DNA of 64,000 nt from Xanthostigma xanthostigma (taxonomy: Eukaryota > Arthropoda > Insecta > Raphidioptera > Raphidiidae). The notes under the pieces are model-generated. The model saw only the letters and a program-made list of their open reading frames with translations. It ran no database searches and was not told the origin of the DNA. Every line of letters begins with the position of its first letter. Position 1 is the first letter of the stretch. Where the stretch lies: positions 20,746,509 to 20,810,508 of the forward strand of contig OY754475.1 in the NCBI GenBank assembly GCA_963575645.1. Direction: 5' to 3'. Positions 24,821 to 36,883 of this stretch are shown here, in pieces. Made by a program: the position numbers and the translations under genes.

Positions 24821-27800
24821 ACTGTTATTTTATTGATTTTTAAACACTGCACTGGGTAATCGTTTTAAAAAATTATTTTTAATTAATATACGAGTTTTAA
24901 AATCGCGATCACATTTCTTTAGTTAACATTTTTAACACTTTCACCGCACTTGTCAGTTCTGATCCATTTGGTCTGGTTGATCGCCTCGCTGTCCCGGAAA
25001 TCCCGACGTCAGAAGAAAGTACCTTCGATTTTATCATTAAAATATTATTTAAACACTGATTCGCGCGAACGCGGAGCCGGGGGACGAATCAACCCGCAGC
25101 GTCGTCTTGGAAGAAAAATGTTAGTGCTACAGGTCAATACCAAAATTATTCGTGTTTTTACGATGTAAAAATGTTGTGCACTGTTTAAATTTAATACGCA
25201 GGTGTTCCTCCTTAAGACAACACTGTCTCGACTCGAACGAAAACGTACGCACTCCCGCACATTCTGAAACGCGAGAGCCAGTAACCGGCGCCACGCACTA
25301 CAGACTCATAAAGCGAAACACGGAAAGATTTTATTAGTAGTACATACATATGATCTGCAAATATTTTTAAGTGATTTTTACCGTCCTTTCTTCGCCAGAA
25401 AAGTGCTAAATTAGCCAAAAAGAAAAAAGAAATATCCCTCAAAACGCTTCCCTGCACAAAAAAACAAAGTTTTATTCAAAATACTAATCATTTGAGGGAT
25501 TCATCTGACAAAGAACAATTGATAATTTCGAAACTGAATGCTTATAGAATAAGCATTTATATTATTTTATTAATTGCAAATTTGAAGTGCGAATTGAACC
25601 CACAAAATCCATTTCACAAAGAACTGCTGCGCTGGAGGCAATTTCGTTTTAAGTGACGTCAAACAGCAATTTAGTTCGAATTTCAATGGTATGAATTTAT
25701 ATCGCTGTAAGTAGATCCAAGCAGATGCGGTTTATAATTGTGATCGCAATACGCCAACCTAAACGGCTTCTCAACCAAGGTACGGAGTGCACCGGTGGCA
25801 GTCAATTAAAATAAAAAAAAACAAAAAAAAAATCATACAGTGTCTGAGGGCGCCCTAGCCTGTACTAGTATTGCAACAGAAATCTATTACCCAACGTTCC
25901 TCGGCAAAGTTTGTCCACAGTTAGCAAGTAGAGCACTTAGCAGTAAAGTATCCGAGAATGAGACCGATCTGGAGTGTTTGGATCGTCCGTCCACAGCGCC
26001 CCGCTTCCCAGCCACCCTCTCAGAGGATCGCAGTTCAATACAACAGCTCGCATCAAACTGAAAACGCGGATTCACCTTTCTAATGAATGCCGCTCAAGAC
26101 GACCCGCCCAAAACGTTTCAGATAACACCTAGGACATCCGGCGGATGAAAACAACTATCAAATTCAAAGTCGAGGCCGAGAACCCGAAATTAAACTGAAG
26201 AGACGTTCTTCCCGCCGAAAGAACTCTTCCTCCCTATGGGACTTCACGCAGTTCCGTTGGGAATGTCTTATCTAGTCTTAGATCACGTAGCTTTAATCTG
26301 CAATAGAAAAACTTGTTAACATCTTAATTTAATTTGCCGACGCAGCTATTCATGCGTAAAATGAATGCCCACTGAATTTAGAAATGAAACTCATGTCTTT
26401 ATCTTTAATGTTAGTCCACACTAAATTTTGAAAAACGTCCAAGACCTACTTTTAAGGTCAAAAAATAAAAATATTTGCAGGTCATTTCACTCTAATCTCT
26501 GTAGCAAACCGTAGTCCAGTCTCAAGTATGTCACAGGCGTCTATAGTCTACCATCTCTCTCTTTCTCTCTCATTTCAGTCTTAAGGGGTTAAAGTAGCCG
26601 AGCGTCGTCCAGTCCCAACGATGCCTGAAACAAAAAGCAAAAAAACGTTAAAATATGTACAAAAAAACACAAAAGCGACACTCGAAAAGGGAAGAATCAC
26701 GTGGGCCGGGGCGACGCTTCCCCCCTCAAAATGCCACATTGCAAATTGTTAAACAAACTTCATATCCCTAAAAGCTTATTGAATTGGATTCCAAAAACAC
26801 CTGAAAAATAAATAAATATATTAGTAAAAATGTTACTATTAACATAATTATATAACATTTATATTGAATTTTGACAAAAGACAACGATTTCACTTCAAAT
26901 TAATGATAACGTAAAAATTGAATGTTTAGTGTTTTCAAAAAATTATCTCATCAACTATATTAAGTATTTTAACTATGTATCATGTAAATTATACCTTAAA
27001 ATTATTATTAATTAACTTAAAATTATACTTTTCACTCAACAAAAGTGCATTAAAAAATTAATGCAAAAGGCTCACAAAAATATTAAAAAAAATTAGAGTT
27101 ATTTGGAATAGAATAAATAAACGAATACAACGATCGCAACCGAAATTAAAACCTTGAAACATTCCCCGGTTTCCACGACGGTTCCACGTTGTTCCCCGGG
27201 ACTGAAGGACTGAAGAAATGCAGCACTTGGTCAATGAAAATCCGATTCCAGTCTCCGTTGCTACTTGCTAGATCTATGCTGTGTCTTCACCGGCAATCAA
27301 AGCGGACGAATTCGTTGAAGTTGTAATTATCTGAAATTGCAATTAGCCCAAATTTACCAAAAAATATTCCCCTTGCTTAACTAAATCATCAGATAATCTG
27401 TGAGAGAACAAAAAAAAATATCCAGGGCTCAAATTATGTTTATGGTATACGCATAGAACATCAAAATAAAGATCTCCACAGAAATTCAGCTTGGTCGGAA
27501 TTTTCCTGGGCTACTGTATCCAAAACGTCAAAAAATCTGTGAGCCAACAATTGACAATAAAATGCAATGCTTATTTTTAAGACAATTGCAAAAATAAATC
27601 TATTACGAAAGTTGGTATCCATTGTTTATATACAGTTGCTAAATATGTACAGCTAGCATAATAATTTCTAAGAAATACAGATTTTAACATAAAAGCCCAG
27701 CTGAGAGTTAGTTTCAGATGTGCAGTTGTCTTAAACTAAATACATAATCTTAATTAGAGATTTATATGATTGATTTTTTGAAGCACTTCGTTAATAATTC

Positions 27801-28110
27801 CGAAGATTTTTTCAATAAAAACACGTATCCTTTTATAATACAGTACTTGGAAAATATTTTTTTACTAATATAGATTTTCGAAATTTTTTACATGCATATA
27901 AGCAGGCATGTAAAGTGACCCAGTACGCACTAGTGCGGTAAAGTAAAACCAAAACTGTTGGCGTTATACCAATGTACAAACATAAATTGTAACAGTTAAA
28001 TGCATGTAGGTATACATAGTTTAAAAATACCGTTTCAATTTATCAATTATATTTTTCGAGAAGGATTTATTTAAAATTCTACAATGCTTTCACAATTTAA
28101 GGTCATCGTT

Positions 28111-28159
28111 GCTCAAACAGTAGATTTAGGTACCTACGACCTGAATCTACTATTTGGGC
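28111..28159. repeat. Short inverted repeat (21-bp arms)
   Basis: The left arm GCTCAAACAGTAGATTTAGGT pairs with the right arm ending at 28159 in 18 of 21 positions around a 7-nt loop. It would form a stable hairpin. Isolated; no flanking duplication checked. Confidence 0.6.
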
Positions 28160-30119
28160 AAATTTCGTCTATCGACAGGGCGGTCAGCGTTGAAGGACGG
28201 AGCCGAGTTCAAGGAAGCGGACGATCAGGCAGGCCTTGACCGACAATATTGTCGAAGGAACGTACGGCGCGCACGGGCACAAGTTGAACGACCGCTTCTC
28301 GACGAGCGCTCCAATGCACGCAGGGTCTTACCTTCACGCTGTCGAACTTTTAAGTGTTACTCGGCCGCAGTCGAATAATAATAATTGTTCCGTCAGGTTC
28401 ATGAAAAAAAAACCCAAGACTGTCCTCTCAGATTCCTTGCGCGATTCGAAGGTCGGCTGCTCTTTAAATATCTCGCGAGGAATAACGCCGTTATAAAATA
28501 TCGGTCACGGTAAATTGAATTTATATATTATGTTGAAGAAGCGATGATTTCAACAGTCAAGCAAGAACTGTATAGTTTTTATTCAAAGCGACATTTATTT
28601 TTAGAATGTCTTAAATTTCTATCGGATTTCAGGGCAACTACGGTATTAATTGATCAAGGGAGGAGGGGGGGTTTCTGTAAGTAACTTCCCAATTTATTGC
28701 TGTTATTGCAGATGAAACATTTTATCGGTAAAAAATTTATATATACTTTTAAAGTTATCAATAGAATGTCAATACATTTTTCTTGTTGTTATATTAAATC
28801 TTAGATTTTACCACATTCTGTTACCCTTCAAAAATTGAAACAAATAGTTTCTTTTGAACATTTTTATAAAAAGAACGCAAAAAATGAAGCTACATTTGGC
28901 GTTACAATATTCAAGTAAACAGTGCTTTAGCAATATTTAAACGGGATCTCTGAAATTCAATATTCATAAGTCGTAAGTAATTAAAATTACAATCAATAAA
29001 TTATCAATCAAATTGATTTTATAAGTGCATATAAAGAATGAAGTCACCGCAAACAAAACTGCATGACTTGTTCTTTTAGATCCTACGTAAAAAGCAATAA
29101 TTTTTTTTAGTGCCGTTTTTGCTGATAACAGAACCTCGATATCGCCCCATCTACACTGCGTCGTTTACGATTTATTTCAATTGCAAAAAAAGTCATTGTA
29201 CAGCTGGCAGAAAAATACAGAACAGCTTGCATATCAAATAATAAATTCATAACCTGACCTCTATCTTTAATTTCATTTTCTTGTTAGTAATAACGCATTT
29301 CGTGTGATATTTAGACGAAAAATACTATCCGAGAATTTTTGTCTGTTTACACAGATATCATTCGAAAATTCAAGTTCAAGTGAAATGCCAGCGAAAAGTT
29401 AAATTCACAAATTTTGAGGGCACAAACAATATGTAGTACCATATAATATAATATAATTAATGTATATTATTTATAATAAAATAAAACCATAAAAATGTGC
29501 CCCCCATAACACAGTAATACGCAGAAAATAATAAATTTGTTAAAAAATCACTTACATTATAGGTAGGTACAATCGACTGCATCAGCTGAGTAGGTATCAT
29601 AATATAGCCTTATTATGCCCTATATAGGAGTTTGTAGTACGAAACTTTTTTAGCACAAAAACACATTTTTTTCGAAAAGCACAGCAAAACTTTTATAACA
29701 CACGTGAAAAAGACCCGTTTATAAACAATATTCAACAATTATATTGTTATAATCAACAATTTTTTACGTTAAAACAATAAATATAAACGCAACTGATATT
29801 GCAACAAATTAATGACAGCTATCCGATGCTCAGACTTTTTGTTTTAATAATCAGTGCCGCCAACGCCTAAAAGACACACGTTTTTAATGCAATTTTAACC
29901 TGTAGTATAAATAGGGGTCATAATTGCGTAATTACTTTTTTTTTATTATAAGAAATATTATGCCAGTTTTAACATGAAATTGTGATGAATTTACATTTTA
30001 TATGAACCAAATTTATTAATTACAAGCCCCAATGCCATTTTTGAGAGATAAGTACCTTATTATACATTAAATCTGACTAGGTATACCATAAGATATAGTT
30101 TTCCAATGTTCATAAAAGT

Positions 30120-30382
30120 TGGTCCCGGCGTTCTTGAGGGATACTGGTACAATTAGACAGGCAGACAAAAATTCTGGAAACAAGTTTTGCCGTCAAAACT
30201 CGCATAAAATAATAATAATACTATATTAACTAATTTTAACTGTTAAATTATCAAATCTTTTGTTCATAAAGTATGAAGAAGTGCAGCGCCCGTTTCTATA
30301 TAGGCACAGACCTGATTCGCGTTTTATACAAGAATCTGAAAAAAATTACAGTTCACACGAGCGTAACGCGGGCAAAAGCTAG
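30120..30382 (+). mobile_element. Probable Helitron 3'-end fragment
   Basis: The segment ends CGCGGGCAAAAGCTAG|T, with CTAG at 30379-30382 followed by T, as Helitrons do. Upstream it carries a gacaggcagacaaaaa tract often seen in such elements. The 5' TC end was not identified. Confidence 0.4.
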
Positions 30383-32644
30383 TAAATTATATTCAATTTA
30401 AAGACGTCGCATCAACTATACGAGTATTGAAAAGAAAGTCTTAGATATTTTTCATCGAATATCTGTGTGTTAAATTTCGTTTCAATCAAAACAAAAAAAT
30501 AAAATAAACATTCTTTTTCAAAAATTTCTGCGCCACACTTTAAGGTGACGAGATCTTTAACGGTGTGTCATAAAAGCAAAAATTCCAAAAAAAAGAAATA
30601 CCTACCTATATAAAACGTAGGTATCAACAAATGAAAATATGAAGGAATTCTGAATAGAGATAATAACAGGTGCAATACCCAGGTAAAACAAATCGTACAG
30701 CTGTGTCGATTCAACTGTATTTTTCTGATGCTAGGACGATGGCTGTACACTGTACAACGACGACAGTGTTTTTAGAGAGAAAGAAAGACTATAGACGCTT
30801 GATAATCGAGGCCATTTTAAAGTCTTTGCACTTTTTTATTTTATTTATTCGAAAAGATAGCAGAGATTCTGCAAGTTTTTTTATATTAAAAACGTATTCT
30901 GTTTCAAAATTATTGCTGCTAAAGTCTTTCGACTATTTTTAAAATCACGTATTTCTGTGTCCCACTGCAAACAAAAATCGACTCACAAAGGCGTAGATAT
31001 TTTTTTATGAGGGGGGTAAACAAAAAAAATCAATATTTTTTTAAGTTTTATTAATACGAATGACCTTTTTTTAGCAACTTAACTTGAAAAATTTTGCCGT
31101 GTGCACATTTTGAGAGCAAAATAAAAAATAAAAATAAGGTCTTTTCATTTTCACAACAAAAAGGTTTTTCTTTTTCGTTTGTTGTGGCTGGGTGCCTGCG
31201 TTCCTGATGAATTCTGGGCGGAGGGGATTACACCCTGTATCCCCCTATATCTACGCCCTTGACGACTCATCTGTTACAAACCTCAAGTTTTCCGGTTCTA
31301 ATCTTGAGAACTGGTGATAGTGCCAATGTGATTTTAATCTACCTATATTTAAAAGTAATAATTGCACTGATATGAGGTTCACATAATCGTGGTTTGAACA
31401 ATGATAAACAAAAAAAGACGGGTTGTTAAGATTGCGGTTGCGATTTATTTGCCTATCAGAGAGGTGAACCGGCAGCAATCAGGCTCCGCGTGTACCAGTG
31501 AGAATTGACCACGTGTCTTCGATGATAGCGTAGGCAGGTGGTTGATAATAATGTTAAGTCACGCCCACGACCGTGAATCAGGGCTTGGCCAAATTCGTGA
31601 TATGGCCGATATCATTATTTTAATCGGGTTATTACTTAAATTTGTTTATTTAATAAATATAAACAGTCGTTTAAGGCAAGTATTGTAACGTTTTAAAAAT
31701 TTAGGCGAACCTATTCGACAAACAAAATCAGGAATTTTCTATTCCGAAATTCGAAAAGGAAAAAACAAAAGACCGAATTAAAGAGATCAAGAATCGACTG
31801 ATGCAGTCCGTTTCAATTTTCGAATCAATTGAATAACACATCCCTAGAACGGGTGTAAAGGACCACGCCTGTATGCATCGCTGAATTTGGTTGTAGAAAG
31901 AAATCTCCCGGATGTAAATAAAAACAACCACAAAATTACAGACGAGTGACAACTAATGTGAGCGGTGTACGGCGTCAAGGTCAAAAGAAAAATCTACTTT
32001 TACTCGACTTGTAGCAAAAGAACCAATTATTCCAACTGGCGACTCTAAAACGGCCCTCGATCAAAGACAAGAAGCTCGTCGGTGCTCGTAAAAAAATGAT
32101 TTACGCGTTTAAAAATTACACAAAATCGACGTTCCACGTTTCTGAAAATGTGCGCGTGTGTGACGGTCTTTACGCATCTACAAGAAGCGGTGGGGCCGCG
32201 TGCTTCCCGGCAGAAGACTGCGTTCTTCGAGTCGCTTCAGTCTAACAACCAGTTGCGAGTTGGCCCTGCGCGAAGAAAGGTGTAACAAGCATATTTTCTT
32301 ACAAGTTCGAGTTCCTCATTTAGTCGAAGCGGTGCTCTCTGCGCGTGTGTGTGTGTTTTTTTTGTGCCGTGTGATTCATGCCCGCGAACCATTGACTACA
32401 TGGAAACAGTTATTTTGAGTTTGTTGACGCAAAACGTTTAGCAACAAACAAAACACGGTCGTTTTGTCAACAATTATTATTTTATTGGTGCTTTGATAGA
32501 TTTAAGAGGTACGCTCAAAATATTGATATTGTAGACGTTCGACAACTAACGTCGTTTTAGCATAGTAAAATCGAGGGGGAGATGCAAATTGCGTATTTTT
32601 GAAAAATAGACCGGCAATACATTGAAACAATGTAAAGCATATAA

Positions 32645-32815
32645 ATTTTGAATTTATTGTATACTGGCGGTCCGTCCCGGTTTCATCCGGGTGCAAAAGA
32701 ACAGTAGTCAGGGGGAACATGAGTTTACCGAGATGAATGTCGTGTCCAAATTTCATGATGAGCGGAGTTACCGTTCAAAAATTTTTGTCGGACGGACAAA
32801 TTTTGATTTTGAGTT
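32645..32815 (-). mobile_element. Inverted truncated 3' end of the neighbouring Helitron
   Basis: On the minus strand this matches the 3' half of 32819-33159, including the gtccgtccgacaaaaa block, the gaacggtaactccg block and the terminal block, where CTAG has become CCAG. It abuts the full copy almost directly, so two related insertions lie head to head. Confidence 0.65.
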
Positions 32816-32818
32816 TTA

Positions 32819-33159
32819 TCTATACTAATATATAAAGCTGAAGAGTTTGTTTGTTTCGTTGAACGCGCTGATCTCAGGAACTACTGGTTCGAAATGAAAT
32901 TTTTTTTTGTTGGATAGCCCATTTATATCGAGGAAGGCTATAGGCTATATAATATCACGCTACGACTTAGGAGCGGAGCATCAATGAAAAATGTAACTCA
33001 AAATTTGTCCGTCCGACAAAAACTTTTGAACGGTAACTCCGATCATCATGACATTTGGACACAACATTCATCTCGATAAAGTAAGATGAACGTGTGTACT
33101 CATGTCTCTCCCCTCCATTCGTTCTTTTGCATCCGGGTGAAATCGGGCGGGACCGCTAG
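32819..33159 (+). mobile_element. Non-autonomous Helitron of a widespread insect type
   Basis: Starts TC after a host A (32818) with TCTATACTAATATATAAAGC, and ends GGGACCGCTAG before a host T (33160). The interior gaagagtttgtttgttt, ctcaggaactactggttcga and aggctataggctata words are the ones common to short Helitrons in many insects. No ORF. Confidence 0.75.
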
Positions 33160-34347
33160 TATAATAATATTATATAGATTAAGTTCCACTCAGCCGATTG
33201 TTTAAGATTAAAACTTGGGAAACTGGGGGTTTGTAATAAATAATTGCAGTAGATAAATATAAAAATTCAATCGATGAACGTTCATAGAAAAAAAAAATAG
33301 TAAGTACGAGGTTTTCATAAATTCACTGAAAGGAAGAAAACGTGATTGCAATTGTATAAAAAAAGTTAATGATGGAAAAAGTAGAAACATTTTTAGTTAT
33401 TGTGACTTAGCTGTATTTAAATTTAAATTCTTATTTTGTGAGAAGTAATTATCGAAACTAAGAAAGAACAGTCTGATGAATTATGAATTTCTCTTGTGTT
33501 ACGAGAGATCCGCTTGTACTTATTAATCATAAAAAAACCCAAAAAGTGAAAGCGGACTCTCAAACCGCCGTTTTGTTTAAATTCACCTTGATAGCAGAAA
33601 AGTACTGAACTTTCAGAAAAATATCCGATTTTTTTATATACTTAATTGTTTTATGTTCAAATAATTTTTTAAGGAACTCACGAATCATTTAAAAATTGAT
33701 AGAGAGCTCGTCAAAAAAGGTCTTAGTTTTACGCTCAATTTGAGTTTTTGACTCCAAATGCGGGCAGGCATTTTTCCCTCGTGAAAATCGGTCCACCCGT
33801 TCAGAAGACCTTTGTCTAGCGAAGTCGTTATGTTATCCAAAACAAGAATTGTTTATAAAATACAGTTCTTCAATGTAAAAAAATAAAAACGTGTTTTATT
33901 TTATTTTCAAAAATTCGGGGACAATTAAACGCTGCGAAAAAGGGGCGGTGTTAAAAACGGAAAACAGACGGCATCGTCAAAAAGTGGAGCACATTTTTAA
34001 ACAAATAATAGACTTCAGCTCACCTCTACTATTTAATCAGGAAACCGTTGAATCATTCTCGAAGAAGTGGCTTACTGTAGTCGAATTGTAACGCCGTAAA
34101 TTTACCGTTACACAATGGTTACAGTTCACACGCACAAATGTGGCGCTCGGTTTTGTACGGATTGACCTGAAAAGAAAGCACAACATTAATATTTTTGCAT
34201 TATTACGTGCCAATTGGATTTGCAATTTGTTGCTGTTGAGAAAAATAACGCTAACGCTTAAATATAAATTTTAATTAATTAATTCATTTATTTTTATTTA
34301 ATTTATTATTATTATTTAATATTAGATATAGGTGTCTGCGGTGAACG
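33160..34347. other. Spacer
   Basis: AT-rich, no gene or clear element seen. Confidence 0.5.
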
Positions 34348-34355
34348 CTATAGAT

Positions 34356-34629
34356 CAGGGGTTGGCAACCTTTTGAGACGGAAGAGCCAAAAGTTACAAT
34401 TTCCCAGTTTTTAAAGAGCCAATAAACATTTTCGTTTCAGTATTATAGTATTTGATTAGGTATATAGGCATAATATATATATTCGAGGACGACACGTCGC
34501 GACGGGGGCGGTGCGGGTGAGACGCGAGTGGAAATGGCTAGAGAGATAGACACGGTACTCAATCATGGATCGATTGGACGTTTTTTAAAGGGTTTATATA
34601 ATAAAATTATTATTTTTTGCCGACCCCTG
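34356..34629. mobile_element. hAT-type MITE with 8-bp target duplication
   Basis: Ends CAGGGGTTGGCAACC and TGCCGACCCCTG are inverted matches of the hAT type. The flanks are identical 8-mers CTATAGAT (34348-34355 and 34630-34637), a clean hAT-style duplication. It is 274 bp without transposase. A GC-rich patch lies at 34480-34540. Confidence 0.88.
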
Positions 34630-35127
34630 CTATAGATTATTCATTTGCTTGTTGAAATCATCAGCGTGTCTTTTTCTCTTCTTTTTCTGAAATTCGTCAC
34701 ACTTTTAGATCGTTTTGTAAGTGAAACTTCTTTTGCCACGTCGTATCTGTTTGAAATTTTCCGTAACGTTAAAGGGGAAATGATATAACTAAAGAAGTTT
34801 CACTTCCCGCGTGAGGCCCACACGTTTTGCTGTTAAACAACCGGCGTCATGGCCGCCCGCGAACAACCGTTCGTAAAAACCGCTATGCCGTCTGTCTGTC
34901 GTTTATTACTGTTGTTTTTGTTTATTGTTATGACAAAACAACTGAACGCGACTCGATTGACATCGTTTTGAAACAATTATCGCGTTTGCACCGACTGCAG
35001 TTCTGAATCCGATGTTAAATTGCCGGTACGAAATTGGCCAAAGACATGCGCGCTGTAGAATATAGACGCTCGACAGCTGACTATATCATTTTCTCTTAAC
35101 TTATCACAACTCAATACTTGCATCCGT

Positions 35128-35345
35128 TATATAAAAAAAAAATTGGTTGTCTGTAAAGTCGGTTTACGGACGATAGTTTTACGTGATAACGTATTCCGCT
35201 CGAATATCATATTTAATAATACATAACCTAAATTTTAGTAGCTGTCAGGCGGAACGTGACACATTTCGGAACGTGACACTTTTTCGTGCATGCAGCCGGT
35301 GTTTCATCAATTTATAAGACGTTATCACGTCAAAAAAATATTTGC
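35128..35345. mobile_element. Dispersed repeat with GTAAAGTCGGTTTACGGACG core, copy 1
   Basis: Shares with 48103-48366 the left block (aattggttgtctgtaaagtc and the following words to cgtgataacg) and the right block (gtgcagccggtgtttcatca to cgttatcacgtcaaaaaaat). The middle differs by insertion or deletion. Inner words cgtgataacg and cgttatcacg are inverted. This core is a familiar scattered repeat in insect genomes. Confidence 0.7.
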
Positions 35346-35827
35346 GGGCGATAGTGTGGGAAATTTCAAACATCAGTTAAAACGATTTACAAAATACTCA
35401 AATCAAACCGATCGCGTACACATTTTGATAAATTCTGATCGCCTTTGACAAAAATATCAATAGATTCAAAATATCGTATTGCGTAATATTACTTCGTTAG
35501 ATAAAGTGTAGGTACGGCGGTTCTAAATAGGTGGATTTCCCACAATGGCGACATGTTGTTAAAATATTATAGAGTGCCAAATATAAAGCTGAGTTTATCA
35601 GGGCGACACTTATGCATTTAAAATACGTCATATATTTGCAATTAAGTATATTTAATGACTAATTTATTCTTATTAATGCATATTTACACAACTGGGATAG
35701 AGTTAAAAGTACACAGTTTTATTTTAAATAATACAAAAGAAATAGGACATGAGATATTCTAAAGTTGTTCGTCATATTAGAAAAACTATCTTTTGCTTCT
35801 GTTAAACGTAAATACATTCTGAACTTA

Positions 35828-36228
35828 AGGCCGCTGCACACGAGGCTAGAAACGCTGCTAGATTTGCCTACTAGTTTTCTTGATTGCTGTTAAGTGCTCG
35901 CTTCACACGAGTCCATTTTTCAAGCTTGATTTGTGGATAGAGCTGATGCGCGCGCAGTGACAGTTCGAAAATATAAACACAGAGCAAAACGTGTCTGTTG
36001 TCTGACGTCGTGTTGGTTTGTGGGCGTTTGTTCAAGTGCCCACGTGACAAGATACTGCTTCCTGATTGGTTCTTGCTCATAGCAGGGAAAATAGTCCCTG
36101 TTCTAATTTTAAAACCTATCTTGTGAGCTAGCAGGCCAGCCCGCAGTGACGTCATTTCTAGCTTCGTACCCAGCCTACCGGCTAGCAGAACTCCATAGCA
36201 GCGTTTCTAGCCTCGTGTGCAGCTGCCT
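35828..36228. mobile_element. 401-bp MITE flanked by TTA
   Basis: Ends AGGCCGCTGCACACGAGGCT and AGGCAGCTGCACACGAGGCT (right end read inverted) match over ~34 bp. TTA occurs on both sides (35825-35827 and 36229-36231). PIF/Harbinger-type target. It is bounded by AT-rich sequence upstream of the secreted-protein gene. Confidence 0.82.
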
Positions 36229-36659
36229 TTATTTCGGCTCATGGAAAGCTGTACACCCGACGCGAATTTAATATTGAAATCTATCGTAGAGTCGTTTTCA
36301 AATTCGGTACGCTTACGTGCGGAAAAACACGGCTCGGCAAAGTTAATTAGCACATAAATACGCCAGCCTTCACTAAACGTGAAAATATATTTATTGTTTA
36401 TCAGTTTCTGCATCGACTGTTGCAAAACATGAACCGATAAGATTTTCGCAAAGTAACGGCACTATAAAAAAAACAGTTGTGTGGTTTTAAGAAACCACGA
36501 CGCAAGTGAAACTTTTATTGGATTGTAGGCGTTGGATTGTAGACACTTATCCATCACGATTAATTATAAACAACAATATTCACATGAATACGCGAATAAA
36601 AACATGTAAACACTGTACAGCACTTGCCCGCATGACAGACTGACTATGTGTTATACATA

Positions 36660-36883
36660 CTACACGGTCAGCTGATGCTAACCATGGGCGCCGCCATATT
36701 GGCCTTGGCTGCTCTACCGAGCGCCTACTCCGAACGCCTTTCACTTTACCCCTACTCCGCGGCCGCCTGTAATGCGACATGCAACAGACGGCCAGAAAAA
36801 TTCGGGGCGATAGAATACAAGTTTCACTTTAATAAAGATTTTGTTACAATTTTGTCATTTGTTCGACAGAAAACATTACGAAA
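36660..36883 (+). promoter_or_regulatory. Putative promoter or 5' UTR of the secreted Gly-rich protein gene
   Basis: A GC-richer patch directly upstream of the ATG. It contains GCCGCCATATTGG (36690-36702), which fits the YY1/Pho-type GCCGCCATnTTG word that marks many metazoan promoters. No TATA box is evident, and the transcription start is not determined. Confidence 0.35.

Larger units (their letters stand above)
24830..32640. other. Gene-poor AT-rich spacer with scattered GC-richer islands
   Basis: No protein gene recognised over 7.8 kb. GC-richer islands at about 25050-25300, 25840-26240, 26570-26720, 27170-27300 and 28170-28380 stand out from the background and could be non-coding exons or old element pieces. 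Several minus-strand acceptor-like sites (for example ttttctattgcag near 26296 and tttttgtttcag near 26625) fall in them. A Helitron-type CTAG|T end occurs at 30379-30382. Confidence 0.4.

Noticed and set aside
28154-28496. GC-rich open frames that look protein-like
   Set aside because: Two overlapping frames are open but neither has a known motif, splice support or a sensible start. Kept only as a GC-rich island.
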